Assembly (NCBI GenBank): GCA_025997675.1
Contig: BNUX01000077.1
Location: 1 to 14,298, forward strand
Length of the DNA stretch: 14,298 nt
From: Spirochaetia bacterium
GTDB lineage: Bacteria > Spirochaetota > Spirochaetia > Treponematales > Breznakiellaceae
Direction: 5' to 3'
Part shown: piece by piece, positions 1 through 6,511 of the stretch
Layout of the letters: each line of letters opens with the position of its first letter
Position numbering within the stretch: the first letter of the stretch is position 1
The notes under the pieces: model-generated
The model's input: only the letters and a program-made list of their open reading frames with translations
What the model was told of the DNA's origin: nothing
The model's database searches: none
Program-made: the position numbers and the translations under genes

Positions 1-63
1 GAGAGCGTCCACGGAAAACTACACGGTCCGACCCCCAATTCCCCAAGCAGCTCCCAGCCGGAT

Positions 64-100
64 AAAAAGGCGGCGGAGGAGAGAAGGGGGCCTTTTTTTT
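64..100 (+). terminator. Possible Rho-independent terminator
   Basis: An inverted repeat AAAAAGGC (64-71) / GCCTTTTT (90-97), with an 18-base purine-rich loop, runs into eight T residues (93-100). It lies directly after a TAA at 61-63. The long loop and A/T-rich stem make it weaker than a standard terminator. Confidence 0.35.
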
Positions 101-122
101 GAGGGGTGTGTATTTGAACAAG

Positions 123-140
123 CCCCCCCCCCCCCCCCCC
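123..140. repeat. Poly-C homopolymer tract, 18 bases
   Basis: Eighteen consecutive C residues. Tracts this long are prone to slipped-strand mispairing and are typical of contingency loci. This one lies upstream of the tandem array and of the gene at 513, in an open frame shared with that gene. The exact length may also be uncertain because long homopolymers are hard to sequence. Confidence 0.9.
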
Positions 141-199
141 AGCAAGTGTTTAGTACTTTCTAGTAAGTATCCCATACCTTCCTCGTTCTTTTCTTTCGG

Positions 200-229
200 A
201 CCGGAGAGCCGGTACCCAAGAGCCTGGGT
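200..229 (+). other. Two adjacent small hairpins of unknown role
   Basis: ACCGG (200-204) pairs with CCGGT (209-213) across an AGAG loop. Immediately after it, ACCCA (214-218) pairs with TGGGT (225-229) across AGAGCC. Both loops contain AGAG. The pair could be a structured leader RNA element, but I do not recognise a known riboswitch or RNA family in it. Confidence 0.2.
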
Positions 230-269
230 TGCGGACCGTGCAGACTGCCGGGTCGGTGTGCCCGTGTCT

Positions 270-454
270 GCGGTGCCCCCCGTGGAGGCTGCGGTGCCCC
301 CCGTGGAGGCTGCAGTCCCCGCCGTGGAGGCTACGGTCCCCCCCGTGGAGGCTACGGTCCCCCCCGTGGAGGCTACGGTCCCCCCCGTGGAGGCTACGGT
401 CCCCACCGTAGAGGCTACGGTCCCCACCGTAGAGGCTACGGTCCCCACCGTAGA
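270..454. repeat. Tandem array of about nine 21-bp units
   Basis: Eight full units start at 270, 291, 312, 333, 354, 375, 396 and 417; a partial ninth starts at 438. The consensus is ACGGTCCCC(C/A)CCGT(G/A)GAGGCT. The first two units begin GCGGTGCC, the middle ones have CCCCCGTGG and the last three have CACCGTAG, so variants are ordered along the array. Units carry a short dyad, ACGG...CCGT or CGG...CCG. In the frame of the downstream gene the array reads as heptads of the type V-P-x-V-E-A-T. It may be coding, or a phased binding-site or leader array. Confidence 0.9.
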
Positions 455-512
455 ACCGTCTATCGCACTAGGGATTAAGAAATCGGGCCACCGGCCCAAA
501 GGAAGGAACAAT

Positions 513-1286
513 ATGTTTTTAGAAGCTTTCGATATATTCTCGGGGTATGGCGGCGGAATAGTCGCATTCACCCGCGCCCTTATGACGGGCATGGCGGTTG
601 CCCCGACCAGCCCACAGGGCTACCCCCGCTGGATGCCCCCCTCCCGTACGATGCAGCTGGCCCTGGGCCGCAAATGGTCCACCATACTGGCGATTAAAGG
701 CTCGGCGTGGCTCATACCCACTGTGGAGACGGACAAACATGAGGCCCGGACAAATATCGCCGGCGCCGCCCTGGCCATAACCACGGACCCCAACGGCTGT
801 ACCCGTTCACAAACCACCGCCTGCGAGATTGCCTTTTTCAACATGCGCGAACAGATGATGTTTCTCAAAGACCGGTACCTCAAGGTTCCCCCCCTCACGG
901 AGGCGGAAGCGAGGGAAATGGGCGTCCTCGCGAACCACGCCCATGCGGCGGTACCGGACCCCCTGGGTATCCCCCACATCGTGGTATCGCACACCGGCCC
1001 GAACCAGGTACGCCTCCTGGTAACCCACCTGCCGGGCAGCCCGGTGGACCGTGACGGGGTGGTCTTTACCCGGGAAATCCACTGGGAAGTGGTAGACCCC
1101 AACGGGACGGTCTTTTCGATAAACCCGGATGAGTTTAACCACGTCATCATTGACAAGAACAAATACATCACCATCAATCTGCCGCCGGGCAGTATCGGCA
1201 AGCTGTTCCGGGTGGCGGCCCGCTACTTGAACGAACACGGCGGCCGGGGGCATTGGAGCTCTATCGTGCAGGCGATGGTTTCGTGA
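513..1286 (+). CDS. Hypothetical protein with fibronectin-III-like C-terminus
   Basis: I do not recognise this 257-aa protein as a named family. The start at 513 follows GGAAGG (501-506) with six bases of spacing, and a small GGGCC/GGCCC hairpin (485-497) lies just upstream. There is no signal peptide, though residues 10-35 are glycine- and alanine-rich. The last 90 residues (about 160-257) look like a beta-sandwich: alternating hydrophobic strands, with a final strand resembling fibronectin-III ends (FRVAARYLN followed by GHWSSIVQAMV). The frame stays open upstream through a 21-bp repeat array and a poly-C tract, so a longer form with heptapeptide repeats cannot be excluded. The next gene is a lipoprotein 93 bases downstream on the same strand, so co-transcription is possible. 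Function is unknown. Confidence 0.7.
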   Translation: MFLEAFDIFSGYGGGIVAFTRALMTGMAVAPTSPQGYPRWMPPSRTMQLALGRKWSTILAIKGSAWLIPTVETDKHEARTNIAGAALAITTDPNGCTRSQTTACEIAFFNMREQMMFLKDRYLKVPPLTEAEAREMGVLANHAHAAVPDPLGIPHIVVSHTGPNQVRLLVTHLPGSPVDRDGVVFTREIHWEVVDPNGTVFSINPDEFNHVIIDKNKYITINLPPGSIGKLFRVAARYLNEHGGRGHWSSIVQAMVS

Positions 1287-1379
1287 TTGAGGGGGTTGGG
1301 CAGGAATGAGAGCGGAGAGGCTCGGAAGTTTTTCGAGCGTCCTAACCTGCCGGTTCTTTCATATAGAAGGAAAAAGAAG

Positions 1380-2768
1380 ATGAAAAAGATTCGTACACCG
1401 TTGATGATCCTGACACTTTTGACCGTGGCAGTATTTTGGACGCTGGGCCTTGCAGGCTGCGAGAACGCCAACGGCCCCGACAACCCCAGCCCCAACGCCA
1501 CTAACCCCGGCGGACTCGGCCCAGGCGCCATTGACCCAGGCGTCGGCACTGCCGTAACCCTGCTCGACCTTTCGGGCACGGTAACCGCACCGGTGCAGGG
1601 CGCAGCGTCCCTTACCGGCGTTACGGAAACCGCCCAATACACCGGGAGCGCGGCGTGGCAGACTGCGGGCGGCGCCGCCCATAGCGGCTCTTTTGCCCCC
1701 ATAACGGTCTACAAAGCCGTGGTAACCCTCACCGCAAAGGCGGGCTACACCTTTAGCGGCGTGGCGGCAAACAGCTTTAGCTATACCGGTGCAACGGTAA
1801 CCAACGCCGCCGGCAGCGGGGAAGTTACCATCACCTTCCCGGAAACCGGGGTTGACGGCACCCTGACCTGGACGGCGGCTACGGTCACCGGGTTTAGTAG
1901 TATCATGGGAGTAACCTATGGCAACGGAAAGTTTGTCGCGGTGGCGGCCGGCGGCAAAATGGCGGCATCCGCCGATGGCGAAACCTGGACGGAGGTTACA
2001 CCCTCCGGGTTTGGTAGTGGTAATAGCATCTTCGGAGTAAGCTACGGCAATGGAAAGTTTGTCGCGGTGGGGTTAGGCAAAATGGCGGCATCCGCCGATG
2101 GCGCACCCTGGGCGGAGGTTACACCCACCGGGTTTGGTGGTAGTGATATCATCTGGGGAGTAACCTACGGCGGCGGAAAGTTTGTCGCGGTGGGGAAGAG
2201 CATCGGCGGCGGCGGCGGTAGAATAGCGACATCCCCCGATGGCGCAACCTGGACGGGGGTTACTCCCACCGGGTTTAATACTAGTGGTGATGAGTTCAAG
2301 GGAGTAAGCTACGGCGACGGAAAGTTTGTCGCGGTGGGGAGCTTTTCTACTGGCAGCGGTGCAATGGTGATATCCGCCAATAGCGGCGCAACCTGGACGG
2401 CGGCTACTCCCACCGGGTTTACAAGTTACATCAACGGAGTAACCTACGGCAACGGAAAGTTTGTCGCGGTGGGGCAGAACGGCAAAATAGCGACATCCGC
2501 CGATGGCGAAACCTGGGCGCCGGTTACAACCACCGGGTTTGGTAGTGATTACATCTTAGGAGTAAGCTACGGCGGCGGAAAGTTTGTCGCGGTGGGGTCC
2601 TACGGCAAAATGGCGGTATCCACCGATGGCGAAACCTGGGAGGCGGTTACACCCACCGGGTTTGGTAGTACTGCTAGTGATGTGATCAACGGAGTAACCT
2701 ACGGCGGCAAGAAGTTTGTCGCGGTGGGGAGCAACGGCCAAATAGCCTATTCAAACCGGCAGGAATAG
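1380..2768 (+). CDS. Lipoprotein with predicted seven-bladed beta-propeller
   Basis: A 462-aa predicted surface or periplasmic lipoprotein. Residues 1-26 form a lipoprotein signal peptide ending in the lipobox LAGC, with Cys27 as the lipidation site. The start at 1380 follows AGAAGG (1365-1370). Residues 28-58 are a Pro/Asn/Gly-rich linker. Residues 61-155 form an all-beta domain with the spirochaete-style motif KAGYTFSGVAANSFSYTGA. Residues 161-462 contain seven repeats of about 41 residues, each with G-V-[TS]-Y-G-x-G-K-F-V-A-V followed by a Ser-x-Asp-Gly-x-x-Trp turn in most copies. Seven units suggest a seven-bladed propeller. The lone TWTAATVTG strand before repeat 1 and the missing equivalent strand in repeat 7 suggest closure by an N-terminal strand. 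Ligand and function are unknown; binding or adhesion is possible. A strong terminator follows. Confidence 0.85.
   Translation: MKKIRTPLMILTLLTVAVFWTLGLAGCENANGPDNPSPNATNPGGLGPGAIDPGVGTAVTLLDLSGTVTAPVQGAASLTGVTETAQYTGSAAWQTAGGAAHSGSFAPITVYKAVVTLTAKAGYTFSGVAANSFSYTGATVTNAAGSGEVTITFPETGVDGTLTWTAATVTGFSSIMGVTYGNGKFVAVAAGGKMAASADGETWTEVTPSGFGSGNSIFGVSYGNGKFVAVGLGKMAASADGAPWAEVTPTGFGGSDIIWGVTYGGGKFVAVGKSIGGGGGRIATSPDGATWTGVTPTGFNTSGDEFKGVSYGDGKFVAVGSFSTGSGAMVISANSGATWTAATPTGFTSYINGVTYGNGKFVAVGQNGKIATSADGETWAPVTTTGFGSDYILGVSYGGGKFVAVGSYGKMAVSTDGETWEAVTPTGFGSTASDVINGVTYGGKKFVAVGSNGQIAYSNRQE
1860..2768 (+). repeat. Seven intragenic coding repeats (propeller blades)
   Basis: The segment GGAAAGTTTGTCGCGGTGG recurs essentially unchanged at 1926, 2052, 2175, 2319, 2454 and 2577, and with slight change near 2709. 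Spacing is about 123-144 bp. The identity is at DNA level, including wobble positions, which suggests recent duplication or gene conversion between blades. Confidence 0.85.
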
Positions 2769-2851
2769 GGTCTACGCAGGGGCGGTGCGGTGCGGCGCAT
2801 GACCAGGGCTGCGCCCCCGCTTTCTGTGTCAAATAACGCTTCCTAAGAGCG

Positions 2852-2884
2852 GGCCGCTTCCGGGAAACCGGGGGCGGCCTTTTT
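2852..2884 (+). terminator. Rho-independent terminator after the lipoprotein gene
   Basis: GGCCGC (2852-2857) pairs with GCGGCC (2874-2879), with an inner CCGG/CCGG pairing, followed by TTTTT (2880-2884). It lies 84 bases after the lipoprotein stop codon. Read on the minus strand it lies just beyond the toxin remnant. Confidence 0.8.
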
Positions 2885-2902
2885 ATAGGCTGCTTACCAC
2901 CA

Positions 2903-2986
2903 TCAGGCCGGGGAAGCTTGCTTTAAGGTTGATTCGTTCCGAAGGTATTTAATAACCGCAGTTGAGTCAAGGACGATCTTAGTCAT
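2903..2986 (-). pseudogene. Truncated PIN-domain (VapC-like) toxin remnant
   Basis: On the minus strand, an ATG at 2986 overlaps the end of the antitoxin gene, as is usual for vapBC pairs. It encodes only 27 residues, beginning MTKIVLDSTAVIKYLRNE. This matches the first strand and helix of a PIN domain, including the first catalytic Asp (Asp7), and can be compared with YVLDACAVVALIKGE in the intact toxin at 3824. The frame then hits TGA. In another frame, the next bases encode FPGLMVVSSL and a stop, which could be the C-terminal strand of the same toxin after an internal deletion; that part is speculative. The remaining catalytic acidic residues are absent, so it should be inactive. Confidence 0.6.
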
Positions 2987-3329
2987 CCCATGCGTCCCAT
3001 TCGTCCCGCATCTTCCTGATGGTTGCTTCCACATCGCCGGGGAAAAAGGTGGGGCTGTCCTTCATGCACCCTTGAAAACTTGCAATCCCCAGGGACGGAT
3101 CGGCCCGTACCGCAGCAACCCGGGCGTCACCCATTTGCAGGGCTTCCTCAATGGAGCGGGGTTCGGGCAGGGGCTGGTGGAAATCCCAATCCATCCAGGG
3201 GTTTTCGGACTCCAAAGGATCCGGGAAAGAAAGGGCCACATCGACGGTCCCCGCCGGTATGGGTTCCGCAAGGTCAAGGCGCAAATGCCGGGTAGCTTTG
3301 GGTATGGTAAGGGTCTGTTCTATGGTCAT
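2979..3329 (-). CDS. VapB-like antitoxin whose toxin is truncated
   Basis: A 116-aa acidic protein whose start follows GGAGG on the minus strand. The N-terminal 30 residues, with the pattern IEQT-IP-HL-DL-EPIPAG, closely match those of the plus-strand antitoxin at 3483, in DNA as well as protein. The two genes are therefore diverged paralogues pointing away from each other. The C-terminal two thirds (rich in Asp, Glu, Pro and Trp) do not match, as expected if this part binds a specific toxin. The toxin it would neutralise survives only as the PIN fragment overlapping its stop codon. A good promoter lies at 3346-3374. Assignment as an antitoxin rests on context and the paralogue, not on a recognised DNA-binding motif. 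Confidence 0.65.
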   Translation of the reverse strand: MTIEQTLTIPKATRHLRLDLAEPIPAGTVDVALSFPDPLESENPWMDWDFHQPLPEPRSIEEALQMGDARVAAVRADPSLGIASFQGCMKDSPTFFPGDVEATIRKMRDEWDAWDD

Positions 3330-3345
3330 AAAGACCTCCAGGACA

Positions 3346-3374
3346 AGTATACGGTGAATAGGGCGGCCTTACAA
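3346..3374 (-). promoter_or_regulatory. Sigma-70 promoter for the minus-strand antitoxin
   Basis: On the minus strand: -35 TTGTAA (3369-3374), a 17-bp spacer, and -10 TATACT (3346-3351). Predicted transcription would start near 3339, leaving a leader of about ten bases that contains the GGAGG ribosome-binding site. Confidence 0.55.
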
Positions 3375-3419
3375 GAAGTAGGGGGAGGGCGCAATGGTGA
3401 CAGGCACTCCTTATCCCCC

Positions 3420-3448
3420 TTGTTTCATGCCGCTATTTCCCCTATGCT
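3420..3448 (+). promoter_or_regulatory. Possible promoter for the plus-strand antitoxin-toxin pair
   Basis: TTGTTT (3420-3425), a 17-bp spacer, and TATGCT (3443-3448). The match to consensus is moderate. It is placed correctly for the gene at 3483 and lies back to back with the better minus-strand promoter. Confidence 0.3.
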
Positions 3449-3482
3449 GGAAATAACGTTCCGTAGTTTTTGGAGGCTCCGT

Positions 3483-3827
3483 ATGATCATAGAACAGACC
3501 ATTGATATACCCGTAGAAACCAACCATTTGTCCGTTGATCTGCCGGAACCGATTCCGGCGGGAATGGCTACGTTCCGGCTTGAAACGGTAATCAGTGAGC
3601 GCAAACGGGCTGAAAAAGACGCCGCCGCAGACCCATACAAGGGGTTTGCCTTGAAAAAGGGTCCAAAAACCACCCATGAGGAATTTGCCAAAAACTTGGC
3701 GGAACTCCGGCTGCTCTGCAAAGGCTCTACGCTTACCGTTGACCGGTTCCTTGAAATGCGCCATGAAGAAACGGAACGCGAGGAAGCGGAATACCGCCGC
3801 TTGTTTCACCATGATGGTGAAGTATGA
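3483..3827 (+). CDS. VapB-like antitoxin
   Basis: A 114-aa protein and presumed antitoxin of the PIN toxin that follows. The start at 3483 has GGAGG (3472-3476) six bases upstream; a longer open frame upstream lacks support. The N-terminus MIIEQTIDIPVETNHL, followed by PEPIPAG, resembles the small beta-rich N-terminal part of antitoxins paired with PIN toxins in spirochaetes and cyanobacteria. The C-terminal half is highly charged and helical (E/K/R-rich from residue 40), suited to wrapping a toxin. Its stop overlaps the toxin start as ATGA (3824-3827), so translation is probably coupled. It is an N-terminal paralogue of the minus-strand gene ending at 2979. Autoregulation by the antitoxin-toxin complex is usual in such pairs but is not shown here. 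Confidence 0.75.
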   Translation: MIIEQTIDIPVETNHLSVDLPEPIPAGMATFRLETVISERKRAEKDAAADPYKGFALKKGPKTTHEEFAKNLAELRLLCKGSTLTVDRFLEMRHEETEREEAEYRRLFHHDGEV

Positions 3828-4351
3828 TCTATGTTCTTGATGCCTGCGCAGTCGTTGCGCTTATCAAAGGGGAACCCGGCGCCGGGATAATTCAAAATAT
3901 GATAGATCAGGCTATAGAGGGAGAAATAACGCTTTGTATAAGTGTGGTAAACCTTGCAGAAGTCTACTACGGCTACATCCGTGAATCGGGTAACGCTGCC
4001 GCCCTTAAAATCCTTGAACGGATATATGCCGCGCCGATTGATATTGTTGAAGCCATACCTGAACCGGTTTATCTTGAAGCTTCCCGTCTCAAAGGCGCCT
4101 ACAAAATATCCCTTGCCGATGCCTTCGGACTGGGAACCGCCATTATACTGAAGGGTGTTTTTGTTACTTCCGATGGTGAACTTAAGGAACCGGAAGCAAA
4201 GGAGTCTGCCCCGGTTTTCTGGTTCCGTCCCCCCAAAGAAAAGGAGCCCAGGAAGAAACCGGACTTGAACGCCATAATTGCCGAGCGGGATCGCGCTATA
4301 CAACGCGCCGAAAAAGCCGAGCGGTGTATAGCCGAAATGGTCATGAGGTAA
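3824..4351 (+). CDS. vapC: PIN-domain ribonuclease toxin, VapC family
   Basis: A 175-aa PIN-domain protein. Family members are Mg-dependent RNases that usually cleave tRNA or rRNA and arrest growth when free of antitoxin. The four expected acidic residues are present: Asp6 (YVLDACAV), Glu46 (VNLAEVYYG), Asp99 (SLADAFGL) and Asp117 (VTSDGEL). The toxin therefore looks intact, unlike the minus-strand remnant at 2903. The PIN core ends around residue 140 (VFWFRPPKE). A further 35 residues, very rich in Lys, Arg and Glu, form a predicted coiled coil (IAERDRAIQRAEKAER), which makes the protein longer than the usual 130-150 aa. The start overlaps the antitoxin stop by four bases. Confidence 0.85.
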   Translation: MIYVLDACAVVALIKGEPGAGIIQNMIDQAIEGEITLCISVVNLAEVYYGYIRESGNAAALKILERIYAAPIDIVEAIPEPVYLEASRLKGAYKISLADAFGLGTAIILKGVFVTSDGELKEPEAKESAPVFWFRPPKEKEPRKKPDLNAIIAERDRAIQRAEKAERCIAEMVMR

Positions 4352-4393
4352 GTGTAGCCTGAAAGAGAAGGTAAAACAAGGGGACCACATACC

Positions 4394-4423
4394 TTGACAG
4401 AACCGGCCTTCTGCAATTACAAT
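4394..4423 (+). promoter_or_regulatory. Consensus-like sigma-70 promoter of the nucleoside operon
   Basis: TTGACA (4394-4399), an 18-bp spacer, and TACAAT (4418-4423). The -35 is a perfect match and the -10 has five of six bases. Predicted transcription starts near 4430. That is downstream of a possible GTG start at 4426, so the ATG at 4456 is preferred for the first gene. This is the best promoter seen upstream of the 8.3-kb gene cluster. Confidence 0.65.
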
Positions 4424-4455
4424 CCGTGAAACCTTTTACTCATACAGGGTATCCT

Positions 4456-5736
4456 ATGCAAAGGTATAAAGAGTTGTTGCTGAGTACGCTGAACGCCCAT
4501 AGGGACGCCTATATCCGTCCCTTGGCGGAACTTGCACAGATAGATACCCACGACATAGGACACGGCATTGAGGGCGGGCTGGAGGCGAAGGGCCAGGAGT
4601 ACCTGAGGGAGCTCTTCAAAAAGATGGACCCCCGGAGTATTAGCGCCGAAAACTTGACCGAAGGGGTCATACAAAAGGCGATAGCCCGCTATCAGGAGGG
4701 TAACCCCGGCCACGATTACACAAACCGGTACAATCTTTACGCCCAGTTTAAGGGCGGGGGCCCCAAATCCATCATGTTCAACGGGCATATGGATACCATG
4801 TCCCCGGGAGACGAAAGCGCCTGGACCGTGCCGCCCTACGGCGCGGTCATCAGGAACGGCAAAATGTACGGCCTTGGGGTATGCGATATGAAGGCCGGCC
4901 TTATGGCGTCCATTATGGCGGTGCAGCTCCTCAAGGATGCGGGTATTCCCCTTCCCTGTACGGTAACAATCTCCTCGGTGTGCGATGAGGAAGGGGGTGG
5001 GAACGGTTCCATTGTTGCCGCTATGGGGGGGCAGAAGGCCGACGCGGTGGTGGTCTGCGAACCGACCCAGGGGGAACTCCTGATAGCCCACATGGGATTC
5101 ATTTTCTTCCATGTAGAGGTGGAGGGGATTGCGGTCCATTCGGGTCGGAAAACAGACGGGGTCAACGCCATCGACAAGGCGGTTAGGATCATCCACGCGC
5201 TGAATGATCTGGAGCATGATTGGCTTTTACGGTATAAGCACCCCCTGCTGCCCCCGCCCTCGGGCAATGTGGGGGTCATCGGGGGCGGGAAGGCCGGTTC
5301 AACCGTGCCGGATTATTGTTCCTTCAAAACCTGCGTCCACTACCACCCCGGGACCATGAGCCGGGATCAGGTCATCGCGGACTACCGGCGGGCCATCGAC
5401 CTCTGTTGTGACGGCGACGCCTTTCTCCGGGACCACCGGCCCCGGGTGAGCATATACCAGTCCGGCGGCCCCTTTGAAATGGAGGCGGGCCACCCCCTGG
5501 TGAGCAGCTTCAAGGCCGCCTGGAACACGGTCTTTGACACTCCCCTGTGCATTACCGGCTCCGCAAGCGGCTGCGATTCCCGGATATGGCGGGGCATTGC
5601 GGATTGCCCGACGATCCAATACGGCCCGGGGGCGCTGCAGCAATGCCATGCGGTGGATGAGTACGTAGATATAGAAGAATACCTACAGGCGATACGGGTC
5701 TATGCCCACCTGATTCTGGAATGGGGGCAGGGATGA
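4456..5736 (+). CDS. M20-family metallo-deacylase/peptidase (ArgE/DapE-like)
   Basis: A 426-aa cytoplasmic metal-dependent hydrolase of the M20 family, which removes acyl groups or cleaves amide and peptide bonds using two zinc ions. Expected ligands are visible: His111 (FNGHMDT), bridging Asp144 (GVCDMKAG), catalytic Glu178 and ligand Glu179 (CDEEGGG), Glu202 (VVCEPT), and His398 (QQCHAVDEY). The dimerisation/lid domain lies roughly at residues 210-330, including GIAVHSGRK. Length is normal for ArgE/DapE-type enzymes. The substrate cannot be read from sequence; relatives act on N-acetylornithine, succinyl-diaminopimelate, peptides or other N-acyl compounds. The start at 4456 is chosen because the promoter at 4394-4423 would begin transcription after the alternative GTG at 4426. 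It is the first gene of the transporter operon. Confidence 0.85.
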   Translation: MQRYKELLLSTLNAHRDAYIRPLAELAQIDTHDIGHGIEGGLEAKGQEYLRELFKKMDPRSISAENLTEGVIQKAIARYQEGNPGHDYTNRYNLYAQFKGGGPKSIMFNGHMDTMSPGDESAWTVPPYGAVIRNGKMYGLGVCDMKAGLMASIMAVQLLKDAGIPLPCTVTISSVCDEEGGGNGSIVAAMGGQKADAVVVCEPTQGELLIAHMGFIFFHVEVEGIAVHSGRKTDGVNAIDKAVRIIHALNDLEHDWLLRYKHPLLPPPSGNVGVIGGGKAGSTVPDYCSFKTCVHYHPGTMSRDQVIADYRRAIDLCCDGDAFLRDHRPRVSIYQSGGPFEMEAGHPLVSSFKAAWNTVFDTPLCITGSASGCDSRIWRGIADCPTIQYGPGALQQCHAVDEYVDIEEYLQAIRVYAHLILEWGQG

Positions 5737-5764
5737 TTAAATATATTTTTATTCAGGAGTTAGT

Positions 5765-6511
5765 ATGTCAAAGAAAATTCTGATTGCCGGGGAATCCTGG
5801 ACGAGCTTTACCACCCATGTTAAGGGGGTAGATACCTTCCGTACCTCCCTGTACCAGGAGGGGGTCAGCTATCTGCAGAGCGCCCTTGAGAAAGCGGGGT
5901 ACGAGGTGCACTATGTACCCAACCATACGGCCCAGGACAATCTCCCCTTTACAACCGAGGAATTTGCCCAATACGCCGCAGTGATCCTGTCGGACATCGG
6001 ATCAAACACCCTCTTGCTGCCCACCGCCACCTTTACCCAAAGCCAGCGGCGGCCGAACCGGTGTAACAGTATCCGTGATTATGTGCTGTCAGGGGGCGCC
6101 CTCCTCATGGTTGGCGGGTATATGTCCTTTACCGGGGTCGATGGTACCGCCCGGTATGGGTCCACCTCAATCGCGGATGTGCTGCCCGTGACCTGCCTCC
6201 CGGTGGACGACCGCCGCGAGCACCCCGAGGGAGTTACCGCCAAGGTGGTAAAGGCGGGGCATCCCCTGGTAAAGGGCATTTCCGGTGAATGGCCCTTCCT
6301 CTTGGGCTATAACAAGACCGCGGCCAAGCCGGGCTCTGAGGTGGTAGTGGAGATAGACGGGGACCCCCTCATTGCCGCCGGGGATTTCGGCAAGGGGAGG
6401 GCGGGGATCTTCGCCTCCGATTGTTCCCCCCACTGGGCGCCCCCGGAGTTCGTCAACTGGCAGTATTACGATGCGGTATGGGCGAATATGCTCGGGTACA
6501 TCATAAAATAG
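5765..6511 (+). CDS. GATase1-like protein (putative glutamine amidotransferase fold)
   Basis: A 248-aa cytoplasmic protein resembling the 'putative glutamine amidotransferase' family (PF07090 type). The N-terminus KKILIAGESWTS, the GGALLMVGGYMSF segment (residues 110-122), and the C-terminal SDCSPHWAPPEFVNW segment (218-232) are the recognisable parts. At the place of the class I GATase nucleophile (usually Gly-x-Cys-x-Gly) it has Gly-Gly-Tyr-Met, so classical glutaminase activity is unlikely. Family function is not established. A ribosome-binding site AGGAG (5755-5759) precedes the ATG. It sits 28 bases after the M20 gene and 62 bases before the substrate-binding protein gene, so it probably belongs to the same operon and pathway. 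Confidence 0.7.
   Translation: MSKKILIAGESWTSFTTHVKGVDTFRTSLYQEGVSYLQSALEKAGYEVHYVPNHTAQDNLPFTTEEFAQYAAVILSDIGSNTLLLPTATFTQSQRRPNRCNSIRDYVLSGGALLMVGGYMSFTGVDGTARYGSTSIADVLPVTCLPVDDRREHPEGVTAKVVKAGHPLVKGISGEWPFLLGYNKTAAKPGSEVVVEIDGDPLIAAGDFGKGRAGIFASDCSPHWAPPEFVNWQYYDAVWANMLGYIIK

Larger units (their letters stand above)
1..512. other. Gene-poor leader region upstream of the 257-aa gene
   Basis: No confident gene is visible here. In one plus frame an open stretch ends with TAA at 61-63, directly before a terminator-like inverted repeat, so the first 63 bases could be the tail of an upstream gene. It encodes about 20 unrecognised residues, ending QFPKQLPAG. The rest holds an 18-C tract, two small hairpins and a 21-bp tandem array, described separately. 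From 99 to 512 one frame stays open and in phase with the gene at 513. An N-terminal extension is therefore possible, for example from TTG at 114 behind GAGGGG at 101-106, but the strong ribosome-binding site at 501-506 favours the start at 513. Confidence 0.5.

Noticed and set aside
270..454. CRISPR array
   Set aside because: The 21-bp units are directly abutted with no unique spacers, and no cas gene is present.
270..454. Plasmid iterons / replication origin
   Set aside because: Unit length fits, but there is no A/T-rich region, DnaA box or replication initiator gene nearby.
1320..1338. Terminator between the 257-aa gene and the lipoprotein gene
   Set aside because: GCTCGGAA/TTTCGAGC forms a hairpin, but no T run follows it.
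1223..1702. Minus-strand reading frames opposite the repeat lipoprotein and operon genes
   Set aside because: They are antisense shadows of GC-rich genes, with no ribosome-binding sites or recognisable domains.
3072..3482. Long N-terminal extension of the antitoxin at 3483
   Set aside because: It would lie antisense to the minus-strand antitoxin and has no ribosome-binding site; the start at 3483 has GGAGG and matches the paralogue's N-terminus.
4426..4455. GTG start for the M20 enzyme
   Set aside because: It lies upstream of the predicted transcription start, and the first residues do not look like family sequence.
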